64,000 nt of DNA, taken from contig BCJX01000017.1 of NCBI GenBank assembly GCA_001600415.1, forward strand, positions 28,491-92,490, read 5' to 3'. Under the pieces are notes generated by a model, which worked only from the letters and a program-made list of their open reading frames with translations, was not told the DNA's origin and ran no database searches. The stretch is from Pascua guehoae (taxonomy: Eukaryota > Basidiomycota > Tremellomycetes > Trichosporonales > Trichosporonaceae). This document shows positions 53,365 through 64,000 of this stretch, piece by piece. Every line of letters begins with the position of its first letter. Position 1 is the first letter of the stretch. A program made the position numbers and the translations under genes.

Positions 53365-54625
53365 ATGCCGTCTGCAAACTCGACCTCTGAGGCATTCACG
53401 CTCGACAAGTCCCTCGCGGTCCTCGCCCTCACGACCCTCCCGCACCCGCTCTTTGTCCACCGGTACCCTGCGCGGACGCCCGTGCCGCCCGAGCTCTTCA
53501 CGGGCAATGCGCCGTTTGCGAGCGTCACGCGCGCACCGAATGAGCTGAGCATTGTCGCCACGCGCGACGCCGTGGCCGAGGCCGGCATGCGCGTGCCCGC
53601 CGACGAGCATGTGGGCGGGCCGTGGACGGCGATCCGGGTCAGGGGCCCCCTGGAGCATCGTGAGTGTGTGGGGGTGGGGGTGGGGTTGGAGTGGATGTGT
53701 GGGTGTGGGTGCGAGTGTGTCGGCGGGGACGGATGAGGGTGTGTGTGCCTGTGGAGGTGTGGGCGGGAGGACGTGTGCGGACCAGTGCGGACCACCAGCG
53801 CAGAGGGTTCCGAGGTTCCGAGGTTCCGAGGTTCCGAACCAGGTTAGCAAGAGGCCACGGACGGCAGTGTCCGCGACAATGGTGACGGCAAGCACTGGCC
53901 GTTGGTCGCCGCCCCCTTACCCCACACCGCTCCCCAGGTCACTAAGGTTACCTGCTATGTGCAAGCACACCGGGCTGCGGGGTGCCTGACTCTGCCCCGC
54001 TCGGCCATCGATCCCTCCGCCTCCCTCTGCCCGATACATCCTCGTCGGCTATCAACTCGGCATCCCCGCGCGTGCTGGGGTCTTGTCTGCCATGATGCTC
54101 GTTTTACTGCGTGCGGATGCTGTCCACGGCTGTGGTCTGACCGTTCTGGACCCAATGAACTCATCGGGACTCGGTGCTGACGGCAGACATGGTCGGCGTG
54201 CTGAGCGAGATTGCGCGCGTGCTGCGTGATGCCAAGGTGTCCCTCTTTGTCATTTCCACGTGGTGAGTTTGGCTTGTACTTGTGGTACATGGTCCTCGGT
54301 GCGGTCAGCGGACCGGCGGGGCCGTACTCGGTGCAATCAGCGGATGGGCGGGGCCGTACTCGGTGCAGTCACGGTTGTACTCCGGGGGCCGGGGTTTCGC
54401 CCCGTCGCCATGGGGCCCAACCCACACCGTGCACTGTTGTCGCCGCGGTACATGGTACACGGCTCGAGAGACGTTGTGGAGCGCTCCGACCCGGACACGA
54501 ACACGGACACGGACAAAGCCCCCGCACGACTAACGCCCAGGGACACCGACTACATCCTCGTCACGACCGACACGCTCCCGGCCGCACGCACCGCGCTCGA
54601 GGCAGACGGATGGCACTGGTCCTAA
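53365..54625 (+). CDS. ACT-domain protein
   Basis: Three exons, 53365-53659, 54187-54262 and 54541-54625; 151 residues. The joins give GPLEH|HMVGVLSEIARVL and SLFVISTW|DTDYILVTTDTL. The first half (LTTLPHPLFVHRYPA, FASVTRAPNELSIVATRD) plus the second (MVGVLSEIARVLRDAKVSLFV, ISTWDTDYILV) is the layout of paired small ACT domains (ACT_7 / CASTOR-like), which bind amino acids or other small ligands. No enzymatic domain is attached, so a sensor or regulator role is inferred. The introns are unusually long for this window (527 and 278 nt) and contain GT-rich and GAGGTTCC repeats and a duplicated GGCGGGGCCGTACTCGGTGC segment. Confidence 0.82.
53815..53843 (+). repeat. short tandem repeat (GAGGTTCC) within intron
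   Basis: Four near-identical units of CCGAGGTT inside intron 1 of the ACT-domain gene. Confidence 0.8.
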
Positions 54626-55251
54626 GGCAGGGCCTGCGTGGTTCCTGTTGTACCGGGGCCTGGGTATCGCAGCGTTGGAATTGGGGTGGATCCTGTCGAG
54701 GGCAGTCTGCGCTGGATCTGCTGTGTCGTGCAGTGGGCGTGGTTGGCCCGGCGAGTCCTGCAACACGCTGGGCGGGGATGGCGCCTGGTCTGTGGAGACT
54801 GTGCTGGAAGAATGAAACATGCATGGGCTGGGTATGCAGGTATGCAGCGGTATGCAGCGGTTGTCGTCCAAACGGGTGGCAGAAAGCGGTCGCATGGTCG
54901 TAAGGAGCAACCTCCGGGTGGCAACCTTCGCTCAATCGCAATGGCGGAGACCATCAACGATGCAGAGCTTTTTTTACTTGCTGTCGAACAGTCAGTTACC
55001 CCAGTGGCCGCAGCGGTCACAACGCACAACTCGGTAGGGGTGGAGACGGTTGTCGCCATTGCCAGTGTGTCAGAATCACCGTCAGCCACCTCAATCGTGG
55101 CTTTGTGGCTACCCACTAGTACACGCACGTAATGCATATGAAATATCTCGCCAAGGTACGCCCTTGTCTCATTAACAACAACAGAAAACCACTCTCAACA
55201 TCCTACACTCCCCAAGACCTCAGCCCGACCTAGTATGCTAGTACCCAGTAC
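54626..55251. other. convergent intergenic region
   Basis: Space between two convergent genes. A plus-strand frame (54638-55132) has no recognised domain. Three GGTATGCAG repeats lie near 54835-54860. Confidence 0.5.
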
Positions 55252-56901
55252 CTAGTACCGCCTCCGTCCGCTGCCGACCGGGCGCCAGTCGATCGCCTTG
55301 CCGCCCGCGCGCTGTGCGGCGCGGAGGGGGCGTACGAGGCCGCCAAACTCGCGCGCGCGCGACGGGTCCGGGTCGTGCGAGGGGTCATAGTAGTAGTGCG
55401 GGAGGAGGGGGTGGCCCGACGAGTCTTTGCCGTTGCGCGCAACCTTGCCAAACATGGGGTTTGTGGCAAGCTCGGCGGCGGCCCATGCCGACCAGACCTG
55501 TTCGGGGCCGTGAACGCGGAGGCTGGGTTGGGACTGGGGGTCAACGGGGTTGCCAGGGGGTGCGGGGTGTCCGTTACTCACCTCGAGAAGAGAGCGCACG
55601 AGATCCGGCAGGGAGAGCTTTGACGAGCCAGAAAACACAACCGTCGACACGAGGATGGCAGGCAGATCGAGGCCGGCGGGCACGGGCGGGATCTCTGCCG
55701 GGGATGGTGTCGGGTGTCGGCTCTTGGTGTGGTGCGCAGGGGTGCTGGGACGCGCGGGGGTGTTGCGCGCGGGTGTGTTGGCACGCGATGTGGGGCGCGA
55801 AACTGGGGCCGGAGCGGAGGTCTCGCGCACGGGCGCGGTTACGAGCTCGGTCTTGACCGCCACTTGCTCCTCGGAGGGCTCCGCAGGGTCAGACAGGTCG
55901 GAGAACGAGGTAAACTGGTCGGGTGCACCGAGTTCCGAGAGGGGAGACGACATGCGATCCAGTTCGCGGCGGTCCTCGGGCTGGTCGTCGAGCTCGTCCT
56001 CGTCCTCGTCCTCATCTTCGTCGTCGTCGTTTTCGAGTGGGTTGTACGCAACCGGTGGCGACGATGGTGGCAAGGAGAGCGGCGACGCGGCGCGCACATG
56101 TAGCGGCTCGGGCTCTGGCGAAAAGAGGCGCTCCTCTTCGACGGCCGAGATGGTGACTGCCGCACCGTAAAAGTCGACTTCGAGGGAGACGTGGGCTGAA
56201 AAATCCTCAACCGTGCCGGGTGTGAGCCGGCGGCGTGCCATGCTCCCTCCTTCACGGACACGGAGGCCGTTCTGGCCCATGACAATGAGGCGGATCACGT
56301 CGCGCCCTTGCGGGGTGGACACGAGCTCGGCGGCAGCGTGGACGCGGGACGCGTGGCGTGCGGCGCGGTTGAGAATGACTGTCCGTGCGAGGTTGTCCGG
56401 GTACGCGAGGTGGCGCTCGAGGGCGGCCGGCGGGGGCGCGAGGGGACGCGACGCCTGCCCGCCACGCATGTGGTGGCGGCCAAACACGAGCGTCGTGCCG
56501 GCCTCGAGACGGACGGGGACCGCGGGCGGTGTCACGCGGCGGTTCCCCCTGCCCTCGCCGAGGGCAGAACGCGGAGACGATCGCCGCGGCGACGACGAAC
56601 CGGCCACAGTTGATGTGCTCGGCGTCAGGGGCGCCATGAGGCGCGCCACCGAGGGCAAAGAGGGCATCTTGAACGATGCGGGGGCGTCGTCCGACGACGC
56701 GTGCGGTGTCACTGGCAAGGCGGGACGCGTCGTCTTTGCCTTTGTCGATGCCACTGGGGCCGGCTTGGCGCGCTTGTTCGGCCCTCCACTCGACGCGGAC
56801 GCTGACACGGGCCGCTTGGCGCCACCCGACAGCTTGGGACGCGGCATGGGCACGGTGCGTGCGTCCGTGAGGGGAGCGAAGAAGGAGAGGTTGGTCGACA
56901 T
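55252..56901 (-). CDS. FHA-domain cell-cycle regulator (Tos4/Plm2-like)
   Basis: Single exon, 549 residues, ATG at 56901 (GACATTC context read on minus as GAATGTC). Residues ~140-215 form a divergent FHA domain: GTTLVFGRHH, LARTVILNRAARHASRVHAA, then RLIVMGQNGLRV. FHA domains bind phosphothreonine. The middle is acidic and Ser/Pro-rich with a long Asp/Glu run. The C-terminus matches what I recall of the Tos4/Plm2 conserved region: VVFSGSSKLSLPDLVRSLLE, then NPMFGKVARNGKDSSGHPL, HYYYDPSHDPDPSRAREFGG and LRAAQRAGGKAIDW. In yeasts these proteins are G1/S targets linked to the replication checkpoint and chromatin. The insertion of low-complexity sequence in the FHA domain is unusual. Confidence 0.82.
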   Translation of the reverse strand: MSTNLSFFAPLTDARTVPMPRPKLSGGAKRPVSASASSGGPNKRAKPAPVASTKAKTTRPALPVTPHASSDDAPASFKMPSLPSVARLMAPLTPSTSTVAGSSSPRRSSPRSALGEGRGNRRVTPPAVPVRLEAGTTLVFGRHHMRGGQASRPLAPPPAALERHLAYPDNLARTVILNRAARHASRVHAAAELVSTPQGRDVIRLIVMGQNGLRVREGGSMARRRLTPGTVEDFSAHVSLEVDFYGAAVTISAVEEERLFSPEPEPLHVRAASPLSLPPSSPPVAYNPLENDDDEDEDEDEDELDDQPEDRRELDRMSSPLSELGAPDQFTSFSDLSDPAEPSEEQVAVKTELVTAPVRETSAPAPVSRPTSRANTPARNTPARPSTPAHHTKSRHPTPSPAEIPPVPAGLDLPAILVSTVVFSGSSKLSLPDLVRSLLEVSNGHPAPPGNPVDPQSQPSLRVHGPEQVWSAWAAAELATNPMFGKVARNGKDSSGHPLLPHYYYDPSHDPDPSRAREFGGLVRPLRAAQRAGGKAIDWRPVGSGRRRY

Positions 56902-57674
56902 TCACAGGCGGAGACGGGAGGAGAAGGGGGTGGAAGGGAGCTCTAGAGGTTGGGAGCTTGTCGTTGGGATATGCGATGGTGGCAAGAGAGAAAGAATGAT
57001 GCGATGTCGAAGATGATGAGGCTGGCAAGACTGGCGCAGCCTCTGGAGCGCGTCGTGTGTCTTTCCGTACATTGCGCCGACCGCGAGGCCGCGAGGCAAA
57101 TCGGGCGCGTCAGTCTGCCAGTTCTGCCCCCGCAACTCAGGCACCAAAGCGGAACGCGGGGGAAATGGTCAACAACGGAACCAAAAGCAGCGTTTATTCT
57201 GGTCAAACGCCGAAGCACCGGTCTGTAATCACGTGATTTGGAGCATTCATTTCCTTCTGTCGCCGAGTCACCGTAGGCACCGAAAGCCCCATTGGCCATT
57301 GGGCAATTGGCCAAGGCCGCAGAATCCAACAACTAATGGCGCTTCACGTGCATCATCGGTCGGCGTTCTGCGTCTTCTGTCAATCAGGGCATCCATCAGG
57401 TGCCCGCTCACACCGCGTCGCCCGATGCGGCCGGTCTGTCATGTATGTAGACCGCTGAAGCGTATGGAGAAAAGGACAAACCTCGCGATGCGTTACTCTT
57501 TGTATGCACGTCGCTGCCTCTACTGTAGTGGCTACTGCTTCCTGCTGTGGTAGCACAGCTTACCACGAGTACTCGGCGGTGTCAGTCAACACAAAGCAGG
57601 AGTCGTCAAGGTCGTACGTTGGGGGCATTGTCACTGATTCCTCAAGAGGGCGAGATCTGTGTGTTATTTTTAAT
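56902..57674. other. intergenic, nothing recognised
   Basis: Promoter side of the FHA gene; no ORF with recognisable features. Contains CACGTGA-like and CCAAT-like words without clear arrangement. Confidence 0.5.
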
Positions 57675-57755
57675 GGCAACGTGGCGGAGTGGTTAACGCG
57701 GTTGACTCGAAATCAACTTCCTTCGGGAGCACATGTTCGAATCATGTCGTTGTCG
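57675..57755 (+). tRNA. tRNA-Ser (anticodon CGA)
   Basis: 81 nt, intronless. Acceptor GGCAACG/CGTTGTC with discriminator G, class II variable arm (CTTCCTTCGGGAGC), anticodon stem TTGA/TCAA with loop CTCGAAA, T arm with TTCGAAT. A TTTTT terminator follows. Confidence 0.92.
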
Positions 57756-58341
57756 TTTTTGTTTTTGTTTTGCCTTTTTGCTTCCTCTTGGCCTCACCCT
57801 CGTCTGCAGTGGCGCCTCGAAAGTGTCATTCCTGCTTCCCATAAACAACCATACACTTCCTCCCTTGCAGAACCAAGCATACTCACTTGAAGCTGACATT
57901 GTGCACAACCCAGCTGTGTCGAGCCCATGTTGCATGCATATGCGTGAAGAGTTGTATCAGACCGCAAACGATGCAAAGTGCCACACACCCAAATACCGGG
58001 ATTTGCTTCCGCATGCAGTCGCCGGTGGATTTGCTCCCGCATTGACCCTGGTGACAAGGAAGGAAGGAAGGAAGGGAGGGAGGGAAGGGTTGGGGGGGGC
58101 TTGTCCCACGTTGTTTCCCCCTGGCATCCTGGCATCCTAGCATCCTAGCATTGTCCCGCCCCGGCCGTCCATTGTCGTTGGTGCCACTCACCCAATTCGA
58201 GAGACTGCAACACCCCACCACCCCCCCACCTAGCACTGACAAGGTCCAACCCATCCTCCACCACCGCGTCCTCCGCGTCCTCCGCGTCCTCCGCTTCCCC
58301 GCGTCGGCATCCACCCCCGACTTAAACAAAATCATCCAACA
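57756..58341. other. intergenic and leader of the remodeller gene
   Basis: No gene. AAGG/GGGA repeats lie at ~58060-58095, and CGTCCTCCG tandem units at ~58267-58295 in the presumed leader. Confidence 0.5.
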
Positions 58342-61300
58342 ATGACAGACGCCGCGCCATCCCCGGCGAGAGCGTCCGCCATTGCTCCTTCACCATCCCC
58401 ATCATCTGCCGGTGGCGCACTCGGCACACCCAATGCCTTTCGTCCTCCCATGCCTGGCCACGGGCCAGCATCCGCCGCAGGCATCACCCTCGATGACGAC
58501 AAGAAGCGTGAACTCATAGCAAACATGGACCAGATGCGCGTCATGGCGTTGCGCAAGGTATGTACATGGGGTCCGTCCCCGTCGCCACCCATATGCTACC
58601 CAAGTCCTGGTCGGCCGCTAACAACTGAAGCGCGCTGCCGAACTCCAAGCTGCGGGACATACCAAGGAGAACTCGACCGAGCTGTCGCGTGCGCTCATGA
58701 TCCTTGGTATGCACGCACGCGCAGTGGCGATGGAGGAGCAGAAGAAGCGGGCTGCTGCGGCGGCCAACGCTGGCGGCATGCACCCCGCAGAGGAGGCTGG
58801 ACCCAGCAATGCGCGTGAGTACTCTATTGTTGTTGACCTTTTTGACCACTATCCATCACATCCGCTCACCATCCAGCCTCCCAACCACCATCGGGTGGAC
58901 ATGTTGCTCTCACTCCTGCGCAGATTGCCCAGGTGCGCTCCCAGGCCGCGTCGTACCACCTCTTGAGTCGAAACCAGCCTGTTCCCTCGTTCCTTCAACA
59001 GGCTGCGCAGGGCCAACAACCACCGACTGCCAAGGGGGGTCTTGAGGGCAAGGTTATCGACAAGACGGCCGAGGCTGTTGTGGAGCCTGCCGTACCGCCC
59101 AAGGTGCCCTATGCCATGGAGCTGGACCAGTCCTCTATCATTTACCCATACAACGCCTATGTCGACCCCGCCGCGTACGCTCGCAACTTTGCCGAGGAGA
59201 TTGCGAACCCGGCACACAAGTCGGCGCGTATGCTCGTGCCATCCATTCAACCCCGGGGCCTGGACCCGTACGTGTTGATGGAGGAGCGAAACCGGTTCGT
59301 CGAGACACGGATGGCATGGCGTATGAAGGAACTGGAAGAGTTGGATGCGACCATGGGCTTGGGAGAGCCTGGTGCCGCAGACGTCCCGGGCGTCACAGAC
59401 GAGGACAAGCGCGCATCCAAGCTTGGCATCCAGGCGCGCATCGAGCTCCTCCAGCTCCGTCTTGTTGGCAAGCAACGTCTCCTGCGTGAGGACGTTGTGC
59501 GTGCGATGCACGGGGCGACTCAGATTCCTGCCGACCGGTCCCAGTTCCGCCGATTCCGCACCCACGCTCTCCGCGACGCGCGCGCTACCGAGAACACGGA
59601 GCGGAAACAGCGTGCCGAACGTGAACAGCGCGGCAAGCAACGGCACCTGGCGTACATCAACTCGATCATCGAGCACGGTGCGGCTGTCGTGGCAGCAGGA
59701 TCGACCAACCCCAGGGGATCAGGCGCAGACAAGATGCGTCGCCTGGGCAAACACATTCTGCGTTTGCACAACGAGACTGAAAAGGAAGAGCAGCGTAGAA
59801 TCGAGCGTCTTGCCAAGGAGCGTCTCAAGGCGCTCAAGAATGACGACGAAGATGCGTACCTCGCCCTTCTCGGCGAAGCCAAAGACTCGCGTATTGGCCA
59901 TCTGCTCAAGCAGACCGACCAGTACCTCGAGACCCTTGCGGCTGCTGTCGTCGAACAGCAAAACGACGCGGTCCACCGCGACGAGCGCCCTTGGGAGCTT
60001 CCGTTCGAGACGGAAGATGCCCCTGCCAATGAGGCCATGTTTGGTGCCCGTCGCCAGGATGGCGAAGAAGAGGGCGCGGAACAGCGGGACGGCAAGGTCG
60101 ACTACTATGCAGTGGCACACCGCATCCAAGAAAAGGTCTACGGGCAGGCGTCGATCCTCACGGGCGGTACGCTCAAGGACTACCAGGTCAAGGGTCTGCA
60201 GTGGATGATTTCGCTGTACAACAACAGACTGAACGGCATTCTCGCCGACGAAATGGGTCTCGGCAAGACGATCCAGACAATCTCCCTTATCACGTACCTC
60301 ATCGAGAAGAAGCACCAGCAGGGGCCATTCCTGGTCATTGTCCCGCTCTCTACGCTCACCAACTGGACGCTCGAGTTTGAGCGCTGGGCCCCCGCGGTCC
60401 GCACTCTTATCCTCAAGGGTTCGCCCGCGATCCGTCGTGAGCTGTACCCTCGTCTCCGTGCCGTCGACTTCCAGGTCTGCCTTACGACGTACGAGTACAT
60501 TATCAAGGAGCGCCCGCTGCTCGCCAAGATCAAGTGGGTCCACATGATCATTGACGAAGGCCACCGTCTCAAGAACATCAAGTCCAAGCTCAGTCAAACG
60601 CTCAACGAGTACTATTCGACGCGCCACCGCCTCATTCTTACCGGTACCCCGCTCCAAAACAACCTGCCCGAACTGTGGGCGCTTCTCAACTTTGTGTTGC
60701 CCAAGATTTTCAACTCGGTCAAGTCGTTTGACGAGTGGTTCAACGCGCCGTTCGCCAACACGGGTGGCCAGGAAAAGATGGAGATGAACGAAGAAGAGGC
60801 CCTTCTCGTTGTCAAGCGTCTCCACAAGGTCCTCCGCCCCTTCCTTCTCCGTCGTCTGAAGAAGGACGTCGAGTCGGAGCTCCCCGACAAGGTCGAAAAG
60901 GTCATCTACACCAAGATGTCTGCGCTCCAGTGGAAGCTGTACGAGAGTGTCAAAAAGTACAAGACGCTCCCGACCGACCTGTCGTCTGGCAAGCCACGCA
61001 AACAGGCCAACCTCCAGAACGCCATCATGCAGCTGCGCAAGATTTGCAACCACCCATTCGTGTTCCGCGAGGTCGACGAAGACTTTTCCGTCGGCAACCA
61101 GATTGACGAGCAAATTGTTCGCACTGCCGGCAAGTTTGAGCTTCTCGACCGCCTCCTCCCCAAGTTATTCGCGACGGGACACAAGGTCCTCATCTTCTTC
61201 CAGATGACTGAGATCATGTCCATCATTGCCGACTACTTTGACTACCGGGGATGGAAGTACTGCAGACTCGACGGTTCCACCAAGGCCGAGGACCGCCAGC

Positions 61301-62907
61301 AGCTTCTGTCGACGTTCAACGACCCCGAATCGCCTTACCAGGTCTTTATCCTTTCGACCCGTGCCGGTGGTCTGGGTCTCAACCTGCAGTCTGCCGACAC
61401 CGTCATCATCTACGACACGGACTGGAACCCGCACGCCGACTTGCAGGCCCAGGACCGTGCGCATCGTATCGGCCAGAAGAAGGAGGTGCGCGTGTTGCGT
61501 CTCATCTCGAGCGGCACGGTCGAGGAGCTTGTCCTGCAGCGTGCGCAGGCCAAGCTCGAAATCGACGGCAAGGTCATCCAGGCCGGTAAATTCGACGACG
61601 TGACCACTGGCGCCGAGTACGAGAGACTGCTTGCCAAGGCATTCGAGGCCACGGGCGATGACGATGAGGAGGAGACCAACGAGCTCGACGACGAGGAGCT
61701 GAACGAGCTGTTGGCGCGAGGCGATCACGAGCTGGAGATCTTTGCGCGAATGGACAAGGAGCGTGCCGAGCGCCAACTTGCCGAGTGGAAGGAGGCGGGC
61801 AACAAGGGTCCCTCCCCACCGCCACTCATGCAAGAGTCGGAGCTGCCACCCTTCTACCGCCGTGACATTGGCGAGGAGATGGCATCACAGATTGCGCAAG
61901 AGGAGGAGCAGGGTCGCGGGCGCCGTGCAAAGGCCGACGTGCGGTACACGGACGGTCTTACCGACGACCAGTTTATCAACGCCCTCGAGGACTCGGACGA
62001 CGACATTGATTCGGCTGCCGAGCGCAAGCGCGCACGTGCAGAACGAAAAGCCGAGCGAAAGCGGCAGAATGAGATGCTGGCGCAGGCAGAGGCCGAGGGC
62101 AAGCCCTTGTCAGCCGTCGTCACTGCCCTCAAAGCAGAGGCACTCAAGACGGAGGCACCACCTGAAACGCCCACGTCGTCAAAGAAGAAGCGGGGACGAC
62201 CGAGCAAGAGTGGCACGCCCGCGTTGAGTGAGGACACACCAGCGGTAAGTAGTGACGTACGGTTAGTATCGGACGTGGCTGACTTGCAGAAACGCCGCAA
62301 GGTGGGCGGTGGAGGATCAGGTATATCGACAGAAGAGCTTCAGACGGTCAAGAAGCTGTACGAGGAGGTGAATGCGCTCGTCGACGACGTGACGGGCGAG
62401 CCGTGGAACATTTACTTCCGCTCCCCCGTCGACCGGCGCATCTACCCCGACTATTACACGATTATTGCCCAGCCCATTGCCATGTCGCAGATCAAGCGCA
62501 AGTTTGGTCAATCACAGTACGGTCTGAATGCCTTGGCGGCAGACTTGCGGTTGTTGTGGACCAACGCACGAACATACAACACCGAGGGCTCGTGGGTGTA
62601 CAATGCGGCAGTGGAGATGGAGTCGTTCTTTGACAAGCGGCTCGCGGAAGAACTGCCACGTTTCCCCACCGCGCTCGCGGCTGCCAACGGCGCACCGAGC
62701 AATGGCACCAACAGTGTCACTGGAAACGGCGCGGGCGACAGCACCGAGACGCCGACTCCAGCGCAGAGCGGGCAGAGCACACCCATGTACAAGGGTCCGA
62801 CCGTGGGCACCAAGATCAAGCTCAACGTCGCTGCCGCACGCCGCAACGAGGTCGTCGAGAGCGAGGAGAGTGCAGGCGACGACGACGACGATGACGATGA
62901 CTACTAG
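58342..62907 (+). CDS. Snf2/Sth1-type SWI/SNF or RSC ATPase with bromodomain
   Basis: Exons 58342-58557, 58631-58814, 58877-62244 and 62290-62907; about 1,461 residues. DNA-dependent ATPase of a chromatin-remodelling complex, nuclear. Domain order: N-terminal helical region with ALTPAQIAQVRSQAASYHLL; HSA-type basic helix ~357-402 (actin-related-protein binding); SNF2 ATPase from ~565 with Walker A GLGKT (594-598), DEGH (693-696) and GTPLQNNLPELW; helicase C lobe with STRAGGLGLNL and QAQDRAHRIGQ (~990); SnAC-like acidic segment; AT-hook KKRGRPSKS (~1,237); C-terminal bromodomain ~1,275-1,375 (WNIYFRSP, YPDYYTIIAQPIAMSQI, ARTYNTEGS). The last intron (62245-62289) is 45 nt, in frame and stop-free, so retention would add 15 residues. 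Sth1 versus Snf2 identity was not resolved. Confidence 0.95.
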
Positions 62908-63372
62908 GGCCGACCAGGGGGCTGAGAGCCGGGGCCTGGAGGATTGCGACTGCTAGATACCTATGACTGTAGTACACTCGTACACATGTATTTTTCTGCC
63001 GAGATGGAGATGCAGAGGTGCTAGAAGCGATGCTATGTGTGTGTGAGGGGCGGGAAGGAGTGGCTGAGGCGTTGCGGGTGTGGTGGCTGTCCTGAATGGG
63101 GGCTCGCTGCCGTCAATGTAGGTCATGAGACTGGGAATCACAGGACTTGACTGGCGTAGTCTGCTGTGGTGTCCGGCGTGGTCTGCCGTGATTCGGCACT
63201 ATTGTCACCTCCATGCTGAGGAGGCACGTCATGGTCGAGAGCCTGGGAGGTCACAACGCATAAGGGCCCAACTACGGATACGGGAAAGACTGGCCCAGTC
63301 GCTCCGAGGAGGCCCAAGTTCTTGAGGTCAGTGGTACGAGGGGGACATGAGCACAAGATGAGAATGGTAGTC

Positions 63373-63453
63373 GACTCTAGAGAATGAGTACGCTCAACAT
63401 TGACTCTGGAGAATGAGTACGCTCAATGTTGAATCTAGAGAATGAGTGTGCCC
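63373..63453 (+). repeat. 29-bp tandem repeat, ~2.8 copies
   Basis: Units begin GACTCTAGAGAATGAGTACG and continue CTCAACATT, with minor changes; the third is partial. Confidence 0.9.
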
Positions 63454-63605
63454 AGCGCCAAGACGAGCAGAGCAGGGCGGTACTTGCAACACCACCCCTC
63501 CAGCACGAACAGATAGATTACTCGTCATCTCGCGTCCTGTGTTCCAAACCCACCAATGCTGAATAGAGTACATGCTGAGCGGGTGTCTACGACTCTTCCC
63601 GATCC

Positions 63606-63658
63606 CCCCCTCCGTCCCTCCCTCATCCCCCTCCGTCCCTCCCTCATCCCCCCTCCCT
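63606..63658 (+). repeat. C/T-rich ~21-bp tandem repeat
   Basis: CTCCGTCCCTCCCTCATCCC repeated twice plus a partial third. Confidence 0.85.
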
Positions 63659-63684
63659 CGTCATACCCATGCAATCCCGCAAAA

Positions 63685-63969
63685 CTACTGCTGCGGCGCC
63701 GCGCGCTCCTCGACCTCGCGCGTTTTGCTCTCCTCGGTCGCGACCGCGCTGCTGTCCTGCGCGGGGAAGTTTTCAACCAGCGCCGCCCACCACTTGCGCC
63801 GCGCGTCCTGGATGAGGGCCTGGCGTTCCGCCGTCGAGAGGTTGTTGTAGGCCTTTGTAAAGGCGCGGATGGCGGCGGGGTCGCGGTTCCCCCCCGGCGG
63901 GGCGGGGCCGAAGGGCGGGAGGGGGGTGGGGGTGAGGTTGATGGGCTTGGTGGTCACGTAGGGCTTGAG
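63685..63969 (-). CDS. C-terminal exon of unknown protein (cut by window end)
   Basis: The minus-strand exon begins after a clear acceptor (CAACTAAC branch, TCCCCAG) at 63970-63972 and reads LKPYVTTKPINLTPTPLPPF, a Pro/Gly linker, then IRAFTKAYNNLSTAERQALI and ARRKWWAALVENFPAQ, ending in a charged tail EVEERAAPQQ. Only this last exon, about 94 residues, is inside the window; the gene continues to the right. The helical segment suggests a small conserved domain, but I cannot name it. Confidence 0.6.
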   Translation of the reverse strand, partial: LKPYVTTKPINLTPTPLPPFGPAPPGGNRDPAAIRAFTKAYNNLSTAERQALIQDARRKWWAALVENFPAQDSSAVATEESKTREVEERAAPQQ

Positions 63970-64000
63970 CTGGGGAGTTAGTTGGCATGTGGTTGGGGGG

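Larger units (their letters stand above)
62908..63684. other. intergenic with tandem repeats
   Basis: Between convergent genes. Holds the two tandem repeats listed separately; no gene seen. Confidence 0.55.

Noticed and set aside
59719..61113. 464-codon minus-strand frame inside the remodeller gene
   Set aside because: Antisense shadow of the SNF2 ATPase region, which has clear motifs on the plus strand.

Overview
The window looks like a chromosome segment of a GC-rich basidiomycetous yeast, most likely Tremellomycetes/Trichosporonales (inference). The genes carry many very short spliceosomal introns (36-60 nt) with CTAAC/CTGAC branch points. Their products are typical fungal ones: a Tos4/Plm2-type FHA regulator, a Zn2Cys6-like factor, a GT18-type glycosyltransferase, RED/IK and a Snf2/Sth1 ATPase. 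All gene models are hand-spliced; coordinates were checked by codon phase, but no alignment was run.

Layout. 0.7-4.1 kb: F-box/LRR gene ending in a CaaX box. 5.1 kb: tRNA-Gly(CCC). 6.0-7.4 kb: BTB-like gene carrying a dispersed hairpin repeat inside its reading frame. 8.3-10.4 kb: ten-exon GT18-like membrane glycosyltransferase. 10.4-21.3 kb: gene-poor accessory stretch with remnants of a lineage-specific Cys-rich family, an assembly gap, a 21-bp inverted repeat, two tandem intron-bearing tRNA-Pro(TGG) genes, and a zinc-knuckle gene lying between two diverged direct repeats. 21.3-25.6 kb: 1,347-aa coiled-coil protein, with a duplicated promoter module upstream. 27.3-28.8 kb: glycerophosphodiester phosphodiesterase. 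28.7-37.9 kb: the most unusual part, with about 21 copies of a GC-rich palindromic hairpin among three small or fast-evolving genes. 38.1-39.0 kb: Yippee protein. 40.0-41.7 kb: Cys6 transcription factor. 43.0-44.7 kb: unknown multi-exon gene with an in-frame TAG and a 41-nt A run past its end. 46.2-48.3 kb: aldehyde dehydrogenase. 50.5-52.6 kb: RED/IK splicing factor with an RS domain. 53.4-54.6 kb: ACT-domain protein. 55.3-56.9 kb: FHA regulator. 57.7 kb: tRNA-Ser(CGA). 58.3-62.9 kb: Snf2/Sth1 chromatin remodeller. 63.7 kb to the end: last exon of a truncated unknown gene.

The housekeeping genes at 46-63 kb form an ordinary core region covering metabolism, splicing, chromatin and cell-cycle control. 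The 10-45 kb part is accessory, repeat-rich and contains most of the genes I cannot name. The best candidate for something undescribed is the hairpin family. It has long palindromic arms, a TTCG/CGAA loop found in both orientations, a recurrent A-rich flank, placement just past stop codons, and one copy inside a CDS.
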